Assembly (NCBI GenBank): GCA_016291725.1
Contig: JAEEYJ010000162.1
Span: 1 to 12,291 of the forward strand
Length of the DNA stretch: 12,291 nt
Direction of reading: 5' to 3'
Source: Solobacterium sp.
GTDB lineage: Bacteria; Bacillota_I; Bacilli_A; Erysipelotrichales; Erysipelotrichaceae
The translations under genes were made by a program, and so were the position numbers. Below, one piece after another: positions 1-6,589 of this stretch (position 1 is the stretch's first letter; each line of letters opens with the position of its first letter). The notes under the pieces are model-generated. The model saw only the letters and a list, made by a program, of their open reading frames with translations. It did not search any database and had not been told where the DNA came from.

Positions 1-204
1 GTTGTCAAAGTGGACGGTATGATGTGCTCCATGTGTGAAGCACACATCAATGATGCAGTCCGGAAACAGTTTGATGTGAAAAAGGTAAAATCAAACCGGA
101 GGAAAAAGGAAACAGTCATTGAAAGCGCTGGACCGCTGGACAGAGAAAAACTGAAGAAAACCATCGAGGATACCGGCTATATCTTCCTGGGATTCGAAGA
201 ATAA
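1..204 (+). CDS. Small HMA-domain metal-binding protein (5' end outside window)
   Basis: The reading frame is open from base 1 and ends with TAA at 202-204. The visible product is about 67 residues. It begins VVKVDGMMCSMCEAHI, which is the typical first strand, metal loop and first helix of a heavy-metal-associated domain; the two cysteines of the C-S-M-C loop would bind Cu(I) or a similar soft metal. The remainder fits the beta-alpha-beta half of the ferredoxin-like fold and ends shortly after a GYIFLG strand, so this is a stand-alone single-domain protein such as a copper chaperone, or the C-terminal tail of something longer. A GTG at base 10 could in principle start translation, but it lies inside the first beta strand of the domain, so the true start is probably just upstream of the window. 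No partner exporter (P-type ATPase) is visible in the window. Confidence 0.85.
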   Translation, partial: VVKVDGMMCSMCEAHINDAVRKQFDVKKVKSNRRKKETVIESAGPLDREKLKKTIEDTGYIFLGFEE

Positions 205-205
205 A

Positions 206-237
206 AAAGAGGACAGGCTGGCCTGTCCTCTTTCTTT
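206..237. terminator. Bidirectional intrinsic terminator between convergent genes
   Basis: A near-perfect 13-bp stem (206-218 pairing with 221-233, core GAGGACAGGC) has only a two-base gap at its tip, so the real loop is probably CTGG. It is followed by a T-rich run on the plus strand (TTTCTTT) and by TTTTTTAT on the minus strand. It sits between the stop codon of the HMA gene (202-204) and that of the minus-strand hydrolase (236-238), so it should end transcripts from both sides. Confidence 0.9.
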
Positions 238-1021
238 ACAGCTGTGCCCTGAAGAAGTCTCCCGCCGCATGGACCGCTTCCAGCAGCTGCGGCGACTGCT
301 CGTCTTCCAGTACATGGAATACATGGTCCGCTCCCTGGATGATGAGGACAGCGGAGGCAGGATTATCAGACGCTTCCACGATCATCTGTGCACACTCCGG
401 ATCTACGACGTCGTCATCTTCGCCGGCGATGGCCAGTACCGGTGCACTGCTGAACGCAAAGGTTTCCAGAATATCCACTGTGAGGGCATCCTCTGCCCAC
501 TGGGCAGAAACCGGAACGGCTTCCCGCCAGTCGAAGTGCATGATGAAATATCCGTCCTGTATGGCTGAACGGATGTCATCCTTGGTAATCATCCCGGACA
601 GGTCCAGTGCACCTGCCCAGGTCACAACCGCGCTGAAGAGATCCGGGTAGTTTCCTGCCGCCAGCAGTGCATCACTGCCTCCCTGGCTCCATCCCATGAC
701 ACCGGTACGGGGAATCCCGTACTGTATCTGCAGAACGGTCGCGGCCGTTGCGGCATTCCGTACCGCAGTGGTGAAATCATAGCAGAGAGGGCTTGCCTGG
801 GATTCTCCGTATCCCGGCCAGTCAATGCGGATGGATGCCAGGCCGTAGTCTTCTGCGAAGATCCGGGAAGCCGTGATGTAGCCGTTTCCAGCCTCATCCT
901 TGTTTGTGCCGGTTCCGTGCAGCATGACAACTCCTTTCTCTGTGCTCCCTTCCGGAAGCGTGACAACAGCGGGAATGGTATAGTCCTCAAAAGGAATCTG
1001 TATGTGTTCTTCTCTGTACAT
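236..1021 (-). CDS. Alpha/beta hydrolase (serine esterase/acyl-hydrolase type)
   Basis: This 261-residue protein has the full set of alpha/beta hydrolase fold marks. There is an oxyanion-loop HGTG at residues 35-38, a nucleophile elbow G-W-S-Q-G around Ser112, a probable acid Asp203 within GEDDD, and a catalytic His233 in GADH. No signal peptide or membrane helix is visible, so it is probably cytoplasmic. The IRIDWPGYGES segment before the elbow and the compact length resemble dienelactone-hydrolase or prolyl-oligopeptidase-like esterases, but the substrate cannot be read from the sequence. The ATG at 1021 is chosen because GGAG lies 8 bases upstream on the minus strand and the N-terminal strand starts directly. 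The gene is monocistronic: it has its own promoter near 1045-1053 and ends at the shared terminator. Confidence 0.88.
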   Translation of the reverse strand: MYREEHIQIPFEDYTIPAVVTLPEGSTEKGVVMLHGTGTNKDEAGNGYITASRIFAEDYGLASIRIDWPGYGESQASPLCYDFTTAVRNAATAATVLQIQYGIPRTGVMGWSQGGSDALLAAGNYPDLFSAVVTWAGALDLSGMITKDDIRSAIQDGYFIMHFDWREAVPVSAQWAEDALTVDILETFAFSSAPVLAIAGEDDDVVDPECAQMIVEASDNPASAVLIIQGADHVFHVLEDEQSPQLLEAVHAAGDFFRAQL

Positions 1022-1044
1022 AAGCGGGCTCCGTTTCTGTAATC

Positions 1045-1053
1045 AGTGTAGCA
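1045..1053 (-). promoter_or_regulatory. Extended -10 promoter for the alpha/beta hydrolase
   Basis: On the minus strand this reads TGCTACACT: a TACACT hexamer (4 of 6 to TATAAT) preceded by the TG of an extended -10. The predicted start of transcription is near 1038, leaving a leader of about 17 bases that holds the GGAG ribosome binding site. No good -35 box is seen at the normal distance. The same nine bases occur before the kinase gene at 3658-3666. Confidence 0.45.
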
Positions 1054-1087
1054 GAATCGAAGGGCTTTGTATGTGTTCGGTGGATTG

Positions 1088-1117
1088 TTGATGAAAGTGC
1101 AGAGAGTTTGATAGAAT
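1088..1117 (+). promoter_or_regulatory. Sigma-A-type promoter for the small lipoprotein
   Basis: A -35 box TTGATG (1088-1093, 4 of 6 to consensus) is followed after 18 bases by a -10 box TAGAAT (1112-1117, 5 of 6). The predicted start is near 1124, just at the AAGGAG ribosome binding site (1124-1129), so the leader is short. The position is divergent from the hydrolase promoter in the same 117-base gap. Confidence 0.5.
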
Positions 1118-1138
1118 AAACACAAGGAGTGAAAGAAA

Positions 1139-1519
1139 ATGAAATTACTGAAAAGATTGATGACACTGGCACTGACAGTATTCATGGTCACAGCACTGAC
1201 AGCCTGCTCTTCCAAGCCTAAGGTAGATCCGGCGGTCGGCTACTGGAAGCTGGTCGATATGGTCGACGGGGATGGCAAGAGCGGCAAGGAAGATGTTGAG
1301 CTGCTGGATTCGCTCGGCATGTATGTCACACTGGAGATTGCGGAAGACGGCAAAGCGGTTCTGGATATGTTCGGTGAGACTACAGAGATGACCTATGCGG
1401 ACGGAAAGATGACGCTCGGTGAGGAAGTCATTGCGATTACCGTCGATGGTACGACTCTGACCATGGCGGAGAACGGTCAGTCCCTGATCTTCGAAAAGGC
1501 AGAGAAGCCGGCTGAATAA
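1139..1519 (+). CDS. Small lipoprotein with lipocalin-like beta-strand repeats
   Basis: The 126-residue product begins with a lipoprotein signal: a basic start (MKLLKRL), a hydrophobic stretch and the lipobox L-T-A-C with the lipidated cysteine at residue 23, so the mature protein would sit on the outer face of the membrane. The mature part starts with GYWKLVDMVDGDG and then alternates short strands and turns (TYADGKMTL, VDGTTLTM, NGQSLIF). This is the pattern of small lipocalin-like or DUF-type lipoproteins common in Firmicutes, where a G-x-W strand is followed by a string of hairpins. The ligand and role are unknown. The start is firm: AAGGAG lies 9 bases before the ATG. It is monocistronic, with its own promoter and terminator. 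Confidence 0.85.
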   Translation: MKLLKRLMTLALTVFMVTALTACSSKPKVDPAVGYWKLVDMVDGDGKSGKEDVELLDSLGMYVTLEIAEDGKAVLDMFGETTEMTYADGKMTLGEEVIAITVDGTTLTMAENGQSLIFEKAEKPAE

Positions 1520-1528
1520 TCAGACGGA

Positions 1529-1558
1529 AAAGCACAGCGGAAACGCTGTGTTTTCTGT
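1529..1558 (+). terminator. Intrinsic terminator of the lipoprotein gene
   Basis: Stem CACAGCG (1533-1539), loop GAAA, stem CGCTGTG (1544-1550), then TTTTCTGTT. The GAAA tetraloop and A-T flanks (AAAAG before, TTTT after) lengthen the stem. The minus strand also gives CTTTT after the hairpin, so it may act weakly in the other direction too. Confidence 0.85.
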
Positions 1559-1570
1559 TCAAGGATACAG

Positions 1571-1600
1571 AAAAGCCAGCATCCGCAGAGGGATGCCGGC
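1571..1600 (-). terminator. Intrinsic terminator of the kinase-aldolase operon
   Basis: Read on the minus strand, GCCGGCATCC (1600-1591), a six-base loop and GGATGCTGGC (1584-1575) form a 10-bp stem with one G-T pair, followed at once by TTTTCTG. It lies about 40 bases beyond the aldolase stop codon. Confidence 0.8.
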
Positions 1601-1618
1601 CAGGATACCAACCGACAG

Positions 1619-1640
1619 GGAATCCGGAAGGATTCCTTTT
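1619..1640 (+). terminator. Small hairpin with plus-strand T run at the aldolase stop
   Basis: GGAATCC (1619-1625), loop GGAA, GGATTCC (1630-1636), then TTTT on the plus strand. As a terminator it would act on plus-strand transcripts reading past the lipoprotein terminator and would block antisense RNA into the aldolase gene. On the minus strand it begins directly after the aldolase stop and has no T run, so there it could only be a 3'-end RNA structure. Confidence 0.45.
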
Positions 1641-1641
1641 A

Positions 1642-2487
1642 TCAGGCTTTTCCGACGCTGCCGAAGAGGGTCAGCTTTTCAGCTACGACGGCTTTCATAG
1701 CGTTTCTTTCATACGCCAGCATGTCGCGCATGACCATTGCGCCTTCATCGATTGCCTGCTTCAGACCGTTGCGGCCGGCCTTGTCGATATCGGTGAAGAT
1801 ATTGATCTTGCTGATGCCGAGGCTGACCGCTGTCCGGAAATCATCATCGGCCAGGCCGCTGCCGCCATGCAGCACCAGCGGGATGCCCGTCAGTCCGGAA
1901 ATGGTTTTGATCCGCTCGAAGTCCAGCTTCGGCGGGAATTTATAGTCTCCGTGGGCATTGCCTACCGCAATGGCCAGTGCGTCTACACCGGTACGCTGGA
2001 CAAAGTCCAGGGCAACCTGCGGATCCGTATAGTAGTCACTGGGCTTCTCCAGCTTTCCGCTGCCTTCATTGTCACCGACGTGTCCCAGTTCGCCCTCCAC
2101 GGTAATGCCCATGGCATGGCAGATCTTCACCATCTCTGCAAGGCTCCGGATGTTTTCTTCATAGGGCAGCGTGGAGCAGTCAAACATGATGGAGGTGAAC
2201 CCGTTCTTCACCGCGTCCATGCAGCTCTCAAAGGAATATCCGTGATCGTAGTGCAGGGCGACCGGTACGGATGCAGCCTGGGCCAGCGGCCGCAGGAAGT
2301 ACGCTGCTTCCTTCAACGGCACAAAACCGTTCAGACCGTCGGCTGTGCCGATCATGACGGGGGAGCGCAGTTCTTCCGCCGTTTCAATGACAGCCCGTGC
2401 CTGTTCCAGGGTTACAGCATTGAAGAACCCGACGCCGTAGCCGCCTTCCTTTGCCGGAATCAGTACATCATTCATGGTTACCAACAT
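1642..2487 (-). CDS. Class II (zinc-dependent) ketose-bisphosphate aldolase
   Basis: The 281-residue product is of the fructose-/tagatose-bisphosphate aldolase class II family, which cleaves a ketose 1,6-bisphosphate to dihydroxyacetone phosphate and an aldose phosphate. The visible marks are HYDHG (catalytic Asp81, zinc ligand His82), EGELGHVG with Glu133, GNAHGDYK with zinc ligand His179, VLHGGSGL with His207, and KINIFTD as the phosphate-binding strand. Length is normal for the GatY/FbaA-like group. The frame is open further up to an ATG at 2529, but the start at 2487 is preferred: AAAGGAG (2502-2496) lies 8 bases before it, and the upstream extension falls within the kinase gene. It begins one base after the kinase stop, so translation is probably coupled. 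Which ketose (fructose, tagatose or another) is not decidable. Confidence 0.92.
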   Translation of the reverse strand: MLVTMNDVLIPAKEGGYGVGFFNAVTLEQARAVIETAEELRSPVMIGTADGLNGFVPLKEAAYFLRPLAQAASVPVALHYDHGYSFESCMDAVKNGFTSIMFDCSTLPYEENIRSLAEMVKICHAMGITVEGELGHVGDNEGSGKLEKPSDYYTDPQVALDFVQRTGVDALAIAVGNAHGDYKFPPKLDFERIKTISGLTGIPLVLHGGSGLADDDFRTAVSLGISKINIFTDIDKAGRNGLKQAIDEGAMVMRDMLAYERNAMKAVVAEKLTLFGSVGKA

Positions 2488-2488
2488 A

Positions 2489-3625
2489 TCATTCTCTCCT
2501 TTGTCCGCCGGTCTTCTTCCAGCCGGCATGGATTCTTTCCTTCAGTTCCGTCATGTTCATCAGACCGCTCAGTGCATCCGGACCTGTTATGCAGGCGGCA
2601 CCCGCTGCAGCAGCCAGATGCAGGGCTTCCTGAGGCGTTTCTTCGTTCAGGACGGCGGTCAGGAATGCCGCAATGGATGTATCACCGCACCCGGTGCCCG
2701 ATACAATCCGGTCCGGTACATAGCTTGGCTCAAAGATCTCGAGATCAGCCCACTCACCGATGCTGAATTCCAGCCGGGATCCGATCGTTTTCAGTACATC
2801 TGCTCCGGCAGTGCGCAGGTACATGCCCAGTGCGCCGCATTTGATCAGAAGGACTTTCGCACCGTAGGACAGACAGCGCTCTGCCAGCGGACGGATATCC
2901 CGGACCGGATCCAGTACTGTGCATACATCCTGCCTGCCGGCACGCTGCAGCCACTCTTTGTACCGTTCCGGATCGATCATGCTGCAGAGCTCCTCCGCAC
3001 TGGGCACGAAGAAGTCAGTCCAGGGCAGAACCTTGCGCAGGATGGTATCCCAGTCCTGCTGTCCGGCTTCCGAAGAAGGATCTACAGCCGATAGATCCAG
3101 CGATGACGCAATCCCGTGCTCCTTGATGCGCTTCATGAGCCGGATCAGTTCGCTTCCCCCGTCCAGGTACATCCTGCGCATGGCTGTAGGATAGCCGAAG
3201 TGGAACAGGACCGCATCTTCCAGCGCTGCTTCGGGAACGTCGTCCGAACAGAAGGTGGCGTCCGCACCCGGTGCATGCAGGAAGATCCGGTCGATGCCGG
3301 GCAGGGTAAGAATGATGGTGTAGGAAGTCGGATCGGTGCCGGAGATGATCATTCCCTGTTCCGCTCCGTAGCCGGAAAGGATCTTCATGACCGTATCCCC
3401 GAAAGGATCTCTGCCGATTTTACCGATCAGTTCAACATCCGCACCGAAGATCTTCATTGCCAGACCGGTGTTGGCAACAGCACCGCCTGTACTGAAAACC
3501 GCCTCGCCGATCTGGACAATACCGCCGGGACGGAAGACTTCCGAAATATCCTGTACACACTTATGGGAAAAGACAGGCGCAACATCCAGGCAGATGTGGC
3601 CTGCTGCGATGACTTTCCTGGTCAT
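2489..3625 (-). CDS. PfkB-family carbohydrate kinase
   Basis: The 378-residue protein is a ribokinase/PfkB-fold sugar kinase, longer than the usual ~310. The first signature is seen as STGGAVANTGLAMKIFGADV and on to GKIGRDPFG (about residues 45-76). The ATP/anion-hole signature is VSGTGCGDTSIAAF (308-321), with Asp315 as the expected catalytic base. The usual G-A-G-D is G-C-G-D here, with Cys313 replacing alanine. The remainder (IDRIFLHAPGA, FHFGYP, FFVPSAEELC) resembles a group of Firmicute PfkB proteins that I recall occurring beside class II aldolases. The likely role is phosphorylation of a sugar or ketose phosphate that the aldolase then splits; the substrate is unknown. No sugar transporter lies in the operon here. 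The ribosome site AAAGGGAG is about 11 bases from the ATG, slightly far. Confidence 0.88.
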   Translation of the reverse strand: MTRKVIAAGHICLDVAPVFSHKCVQDISEVFRPGGIVQIGEAVFSTGGAVANTGLAMKIFGADVELIGKIGRDPFGDTVMKILSGYGAEQGMIISGTDPTSYTIILTLPGIDRIFLHAPGADATFCSDDVPEAALEDAVLFHFGYPTAMRRMYLDGGSELIRLMKRIKEHGIASSLDLSAVDPSSEAGQQDWDTILRKVLPWTDFFVPSAEELCSMIDPERYKEWLQRAGRQDVCTVLDPVRDIRPLAERCLSYGAKVLLIKCGALGMYLRTAGADVLKTIGSRLEFSIGEWADLEIFEPSYVPDRIVSGTGCGDTSIAAFLTAVLNEETPQEALHLAAAAGAACITGPDALSGLMNMTELKERIHAGWKKTGGQRRE

Positions 3626-3657
3626 ATGATCAAATTCTCCCTTTATCCGCTACCTGT

Positions 3658-3666
3658 AGTGTAGCA
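3658..3666 (-). promoter_or_regulatory. Extended -10 promoter for the kinase-aldolase operon
   Basis: The minus strand reads TGCTACACT, the same nine bases as before the hydrolase gene. The predicted start is near 3651, giving a leader of about 26 bases with the AAAGGGAG site. The box is flanked by a short inverted repeat (CCTGT ... ACAGG, 8-base gap) that could be an operator half-pair. No clear -35 box is present and there is no terminator in the 62 bases after the MATE gene, so read-through from the MATE gene is also possible. Confidence 0.4.
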
Positions 3667-3687
3667 CAGGAAGAAGAGCATGGTTCC

Positions 3688-5109
3688 TCAAAGACGGATA
3701 TCCACCCATTTTCCCTGGTTTACCCGCAGGGTCAGGAGCACTGCCCTAAGCAGCGCATCCAGTCCGAAGGAGATCCACGGTCCGGTGTAGTTGAAGTGCA
3801 TGGCCGGAAACATTGCATGGATGGGATAGCAGAATGCCCAGGTCAGCAGCGGCCGCATGATCAGTACACTGATCAAGGAAATGACCGCGACGTATCGTAC
3901 ATCGCCCGCGCCCCGCAGACAGCCGGCAAACACAACCCGCAGGTTCTGGGGTACAATGCCCACAGCCAGAATGATGAAGCAGAGCGCAGCCATGGAACGG
4001 ATCACAGGGTCTTCGGTAAAGAGCGTCGGGAGAATGTTCCTGCCGAACACCAGCAGCAGGATGATCGCCAGGGAAATGATCCAGGAAACCCGGCGCACCA
4101 CCTGCACATACAGTCGGGCTTTCTCCTTCTTTCCCGCACCCAGTGACTGCCCGATCAGGGAAGTCGCAGCCGAGGCTGTACCGTCACCGACCGTAAAGGA
4201 AAGGCCGGATACCTGCATGACGATCTGGTTGGTCGCATACGCAGAAGTACCGACTCCGGCAATCAGGCGTCCATTGATCAGGAACCCGACCCGCAGGAAT
4301 ACGGATTCCGCAATGGTGCCGCTGCCCACATGGATCAAGGAACCAACGGTAGCCCGGTCAAAGGCAAACCCACCGAACGGGTTCAGGCTCAGATAGCCCT
4401 CTTTCTTCAGAACAACCCGCAGTGCCATGAAGAAGGAGACAGCCGTTCCTGCGGCTGTCGCTATGGCGGCGCCTCTGACGCCGAGGGCAGGGAACCCGAA
4501 GTGTCCCTGGATCAGGCAGTAGTTCAGGAAGACATTGACGATATTGGCAGTCATATTGACCCGCATGGTGATCTTCGTTTCCCCGATGCCGCGCATCGCT
4601 GCACAGATGCACAGAGTCCAGCAGTTGAGAATGAATGCCGAAGATATGATGCGGAAGTAGATGGCTGCGTTCGGTTCTGTCTCTGCAGACGCACCGGCCA
4701 GGCGCACCAGCCCGTGCGCGCCGAAGCAGCCGATCAGAGTAATGATGATGCCGATGAAGGTAATGATGGCCAGGGACTGCTTAAGGCAGGAGACAGCGGA
4801 ATCGTGGCGGTCTTCGCCCTTTCTGCGGGCAACGACAGCGGTTGTACCGACGCACAGGGACTGGGCGACCAGCAGAAGAATCATCCGCGGCTGGGCGCAG
4901 AGGCCGACCGAGGCAATGGCTGCCGGTCCCAGTTTTCCCACCATCATGGTATCGAATGAATTCATCAAGGAAAGCAGGAGGCCTTCCAGCGCAGCCGGCC
5001 AGGCTATGGTGAGCAGTTTCCGGTACATGTCGCTCATGGTATCGGAATCGTCGGTATTTCTGGACTGCAGGCCGAATACACTGTTGATCAGGCTCATATG
5101 ATCCTCCAT
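3688..5109 (-). CDS. MATE-family efflux transporter (first of a divergent pair)
   Basis: The 473-residue product is a multidrug and toxic compound extrusion protein with two pseudo-repeats of six membrane helices and a polar N-terminal tail of about 30 residues. Typical family pieces are PAALEGLLLSLMNSFDTMMVG in helix 1, the GETK-containing loop after CAAMRGIG, and the second-half equivalent CLRGAGDVRY. Such proteins expel cationic drugs or metabolites using the Na+ or H+ gradient. The frame opens at an ATG at 5133, but that codon has no ribosome site; the ATG at 5109 has AAAGGAG six bases upstream and is chosen. A further ATG at 5097 (after GGAGG) is an alternative giving four residues fewer. 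The promoter has a perfect TATAAT. The substrate is not readable. Confidence 0.9.
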   Translation of the reverse strand: MEDHMSLINSVFGLQSRNTDDSDTMSDMYRKLLTIAWPAALEGLLLSLMNSFDTMMVGKLGPAAIASVGLCAQPRMILLLVAQSLCVGTTAVVARRKGEDRHDSAVSCLKQSLAIITFIGIIITLIGCFGAHGLVRLAGASAETEPNAAIYFRIISSAFILNCWTLCICAAMRGIGETKITMRVNMTANIVNVFLNYCLIQGHFGFPALGVRGAAIATAAGTAVSFFMALRVVLKKEGYLSLNPFGGFAFDRATVGSLIHVGSGTIAESVFLRVGFLINGRLIAGVGTSAYATNQIVMQVSGLSFTVGDGTASAATSLIGQSLGAGKKEKARLYVQVVRRVSWIISLAIILLLVFGRNILPTLFTEDPVIRSMAALCFIILAVGIVPQNLRVVFAGCLRGAGDVRYVAVISLISVLIMRPLLTWAFCYPIHAMFPAMHFNYTGPWISFGLDALLRAVLLTLRVNQGKWVDIRL

Positions 5110-5115
5110 ACAGGT

Positions 5116-5122
5116 CTCCTTT
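5116..5122 (-). promoter_or_regulatory. Ribosome binding site deciding the first MATE start
   Basis: AAAGGAG on the minus strand lies six bases before the ATG at 5109-5107. It excludes the upstream ATG at 5133, from which this site would be inside the coding region. Confidence 0.7.
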
Positions 5123-5142
5123 CCTTGAAACACATACTGAAT

Positions 5143-5172
5143 ATTATAGCTCTGTGCATTTTTTCTTTCCAG
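5143..5172 (-). promoter_or_regulatory. Promoter of the minus-strand MATE gene
   Basis: On the minus strand a perfect TATAAT (5148-5143) is preceded after 18 bases by CTGGAA (5172-5167, 3 of 6 to TTGACA). The predicted start near 5136 lies beyond the ATG at 5133 by only about three bases, with the preferred ATG at 5109 about 27 bases into the transcript and its ribosome site in the leader. Confidence 0.55.
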
Positions 5173-5199
5173 CGCATCTGCCGCAGTGCATGCCGGCTA

Positions 5200-5208
5200 T
5201 GGTAAAAT
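5200..5208 (+). promoter_or_regulatory. Extended -10 promoter of the plus-strand MATE operon
   Basis: TGGTAAAAT is an extended -10 (TG, one base, TAAAAT with 5 of 6 matches). Counting seven bases on gives a transcript start at about 5215-5216, which is the ATG itself, so the mRNA may be leaderless. The -35 region is weak (CTGCCG at 5178-5183, long spacer). A small palindrome CTGC-C-GCAG (5178-5186) lies there and could be an operator between the two MATE promoters. Confidence 0.5.
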
Positions 5209-5215
5209 GGCAGGT

Positions 5216-6577
5216 ATGAAAAACGATTTCGGGAACGGCAGGATCTGGAAGGTGGTCCTGGCACAGAGCATTCCTCTGCTGTTTGCACAGCTGGTCCATC
5301 TCCTCTACAACGTAGTGGACCGGATCTACATCGGTCATCTGCCCGGCACCGGGGCGATCGCCCTGACCGGCATCGGACTGGCTTTCCCGATTACAACGCT
5401 GGTTGCGGCATTCACCAACCTGTTCGCTACCGGCGGAACTCCTTTGTATGCCATTGCCCTGGGACAGAAGAACGAGGACCGTGCAGAGCGGGTGCTCGGA
5501 CAGGCAGCGGTAATGCTGGGGATCACATCCATCATCCTGTTCCTGGTGGGCATGTTCTTCCGCAGGGATATTCTCTATCTGTTCGGGGCGAGCGATGTGT
5601 CCTATGTGTACGCGGATGCCTACCTGAAGGTCTATCTGTGGGGCACCGCCGCAGCGATGCTGTCGACGGGACTGAACGGCTTCATCAATGCTTCAGGCTA
5701 TCCGCGTACAGGCATGATGACGGTATTCATCGGTGCGTTTCTGAACCTGGTCCTGGATCCGGTGTTCATCTACGGGATGCATATGGGTGTGACCGGTGCA
5801 GCGCTGGCGACGATCATCAGCCAGATGGTTTCCTGCATCTGGGCACTGTACTTCTTCCTGAAGAAGGAGGCACCGTACCGCATCCGGGCAAAGTACCTGA
5901 AGCCGTCGGCTTCCCTGCTCGCTGAGATTGTCCCTCTGGGTACAGCCGGATTCGTTATGCAGGGTACGAATACCCTGGTATCCATTCTGTGCAATGTAAC
6001 ACTGCGCACGTTCGGCGGTGATCTCTACGTCGGCATCATGACCATCATCAACAGTGTCCGGGAGATTGTCTCCCTGCCGTCCATGTGCATCACCCATGGT
6101 TCCCAGCCCGTGATGTCCTTCAACTACGGAGCGCAGAAGTACTCCCGCATCAAGGAGTGCATCCGGTTCATTACGGTGGGCGGTCTGGTCTATGCCGTTG
6201 CGGCCTGGATCGTGGTGCTGCTCATCCCGGGCAGACTGATGAGCATATTCACCAATGATCAGGAAATGATTGCCCTGGGCGTTCATTCCCTGAAGCTGTA
6301 TTTCTTTGCGTTTGCGTTCATGGCATTCCAGATGGCAGGGCAGACAACGTTCACCGCACTGCGCTGCACCAAGCGGGCAATCTTCTTCTCGCTGTTCCGC
6401 AAAGTGGTGATCGTTGTGCCGCTGACCGTACTTCTGCCGAGGCTGGGCTTCGGGGTGGACGGTGTATACATGGCGGAGCCGGTCTCCAATGTGATCGGCG
6501 GTCTGGCCTGCGGACTGGGAATGTATCTGAGCGTCTACCGGAAACTGCCGGCAGACGGGGAGCCGGCACATATTTAG
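5216..6577 (+). CDS. MATE-family efflux transporter, MepA/DinF-like (second of the pair)
   Basis: The 453-residue product has twelve predicted membrane segments. The start of helix 1 (QSIPLLFAQLVHLLYNVVDR) and the loop IYIGHLPGTGAIALTGIG are typical of the MepA/NorM-like branch of MATE exporters. GFINASGYPRTGMM and the later FTALRCTKRAIFFS are the equivalent loops of the two halves. It clearly differs from the neighbouring MATE protein, so the two are not a recent duplicate. Three in-frame ATGs are available (5186, 5207, 5216). None has a proper ribosome site; 5216 is chosen because the protein then begins MKNDFGNGRIWK just before helix 1 and because the extended -10 lies upstream of it. It is the first gene of a five-gene run; the next gene follows after 12 bases and its ribosome site overlaps this stop codon. 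Confidence 0.9.
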   Translation: MKNDFGNGRIWKVVLAQSIPLLFAQLVHLLYNVVDRIYIGHLPGTGAIALTGIGLAFPITTLVAAFTNLFATGGTPLYAIALGQKNEDRAERVLGQAAVMLGITSIILFLVGMFFRRDILYLFGASDVSYVYADAYLKVYLWGTAAAMLSTGLNGFINASGYPRTGMMTVFIGAFLNLVLDPVFIYGMHMGVTGAALATIISQMVSCIWALYFFLKKEAPYRIRAKYLKPSASLLAEIVPLGTAGFVMQGTNTLVSILCNVTLRTFGGDLYVGIMTIINSVREIVSLPSMCITHGSQPVMSFNYGAQKYSRIKECIRFITVGGLVYAVAAWIVVLLIPGRLMSIFTNDQEMIALGVHSLKLYFFAFAFMAFQMAGQTTFTALRCTKRAIFFSLFRKVVIVVPLTVLLPRLGFGVDGVYMAEPVSNVIGGLACGLGMYLSVYRKLPADGEPAHI

Positions 6578-6589
6578 GAGGAACGGATC

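Noticed and set aside
1867..2766. Plus-strand open frame of 299 codons opposite the aldolase and kinase genes
   Set aside because: It is the complementary-frame shadow of both conserved enzymes and begins without a ribosome site.
3626..3687. Possible terminator after the minus-strand MATE gene
   Set aside because: Only a weak AGGAA/TTCCT pairing with an 11-base loop and no T run is present, so I could not support a terminator.
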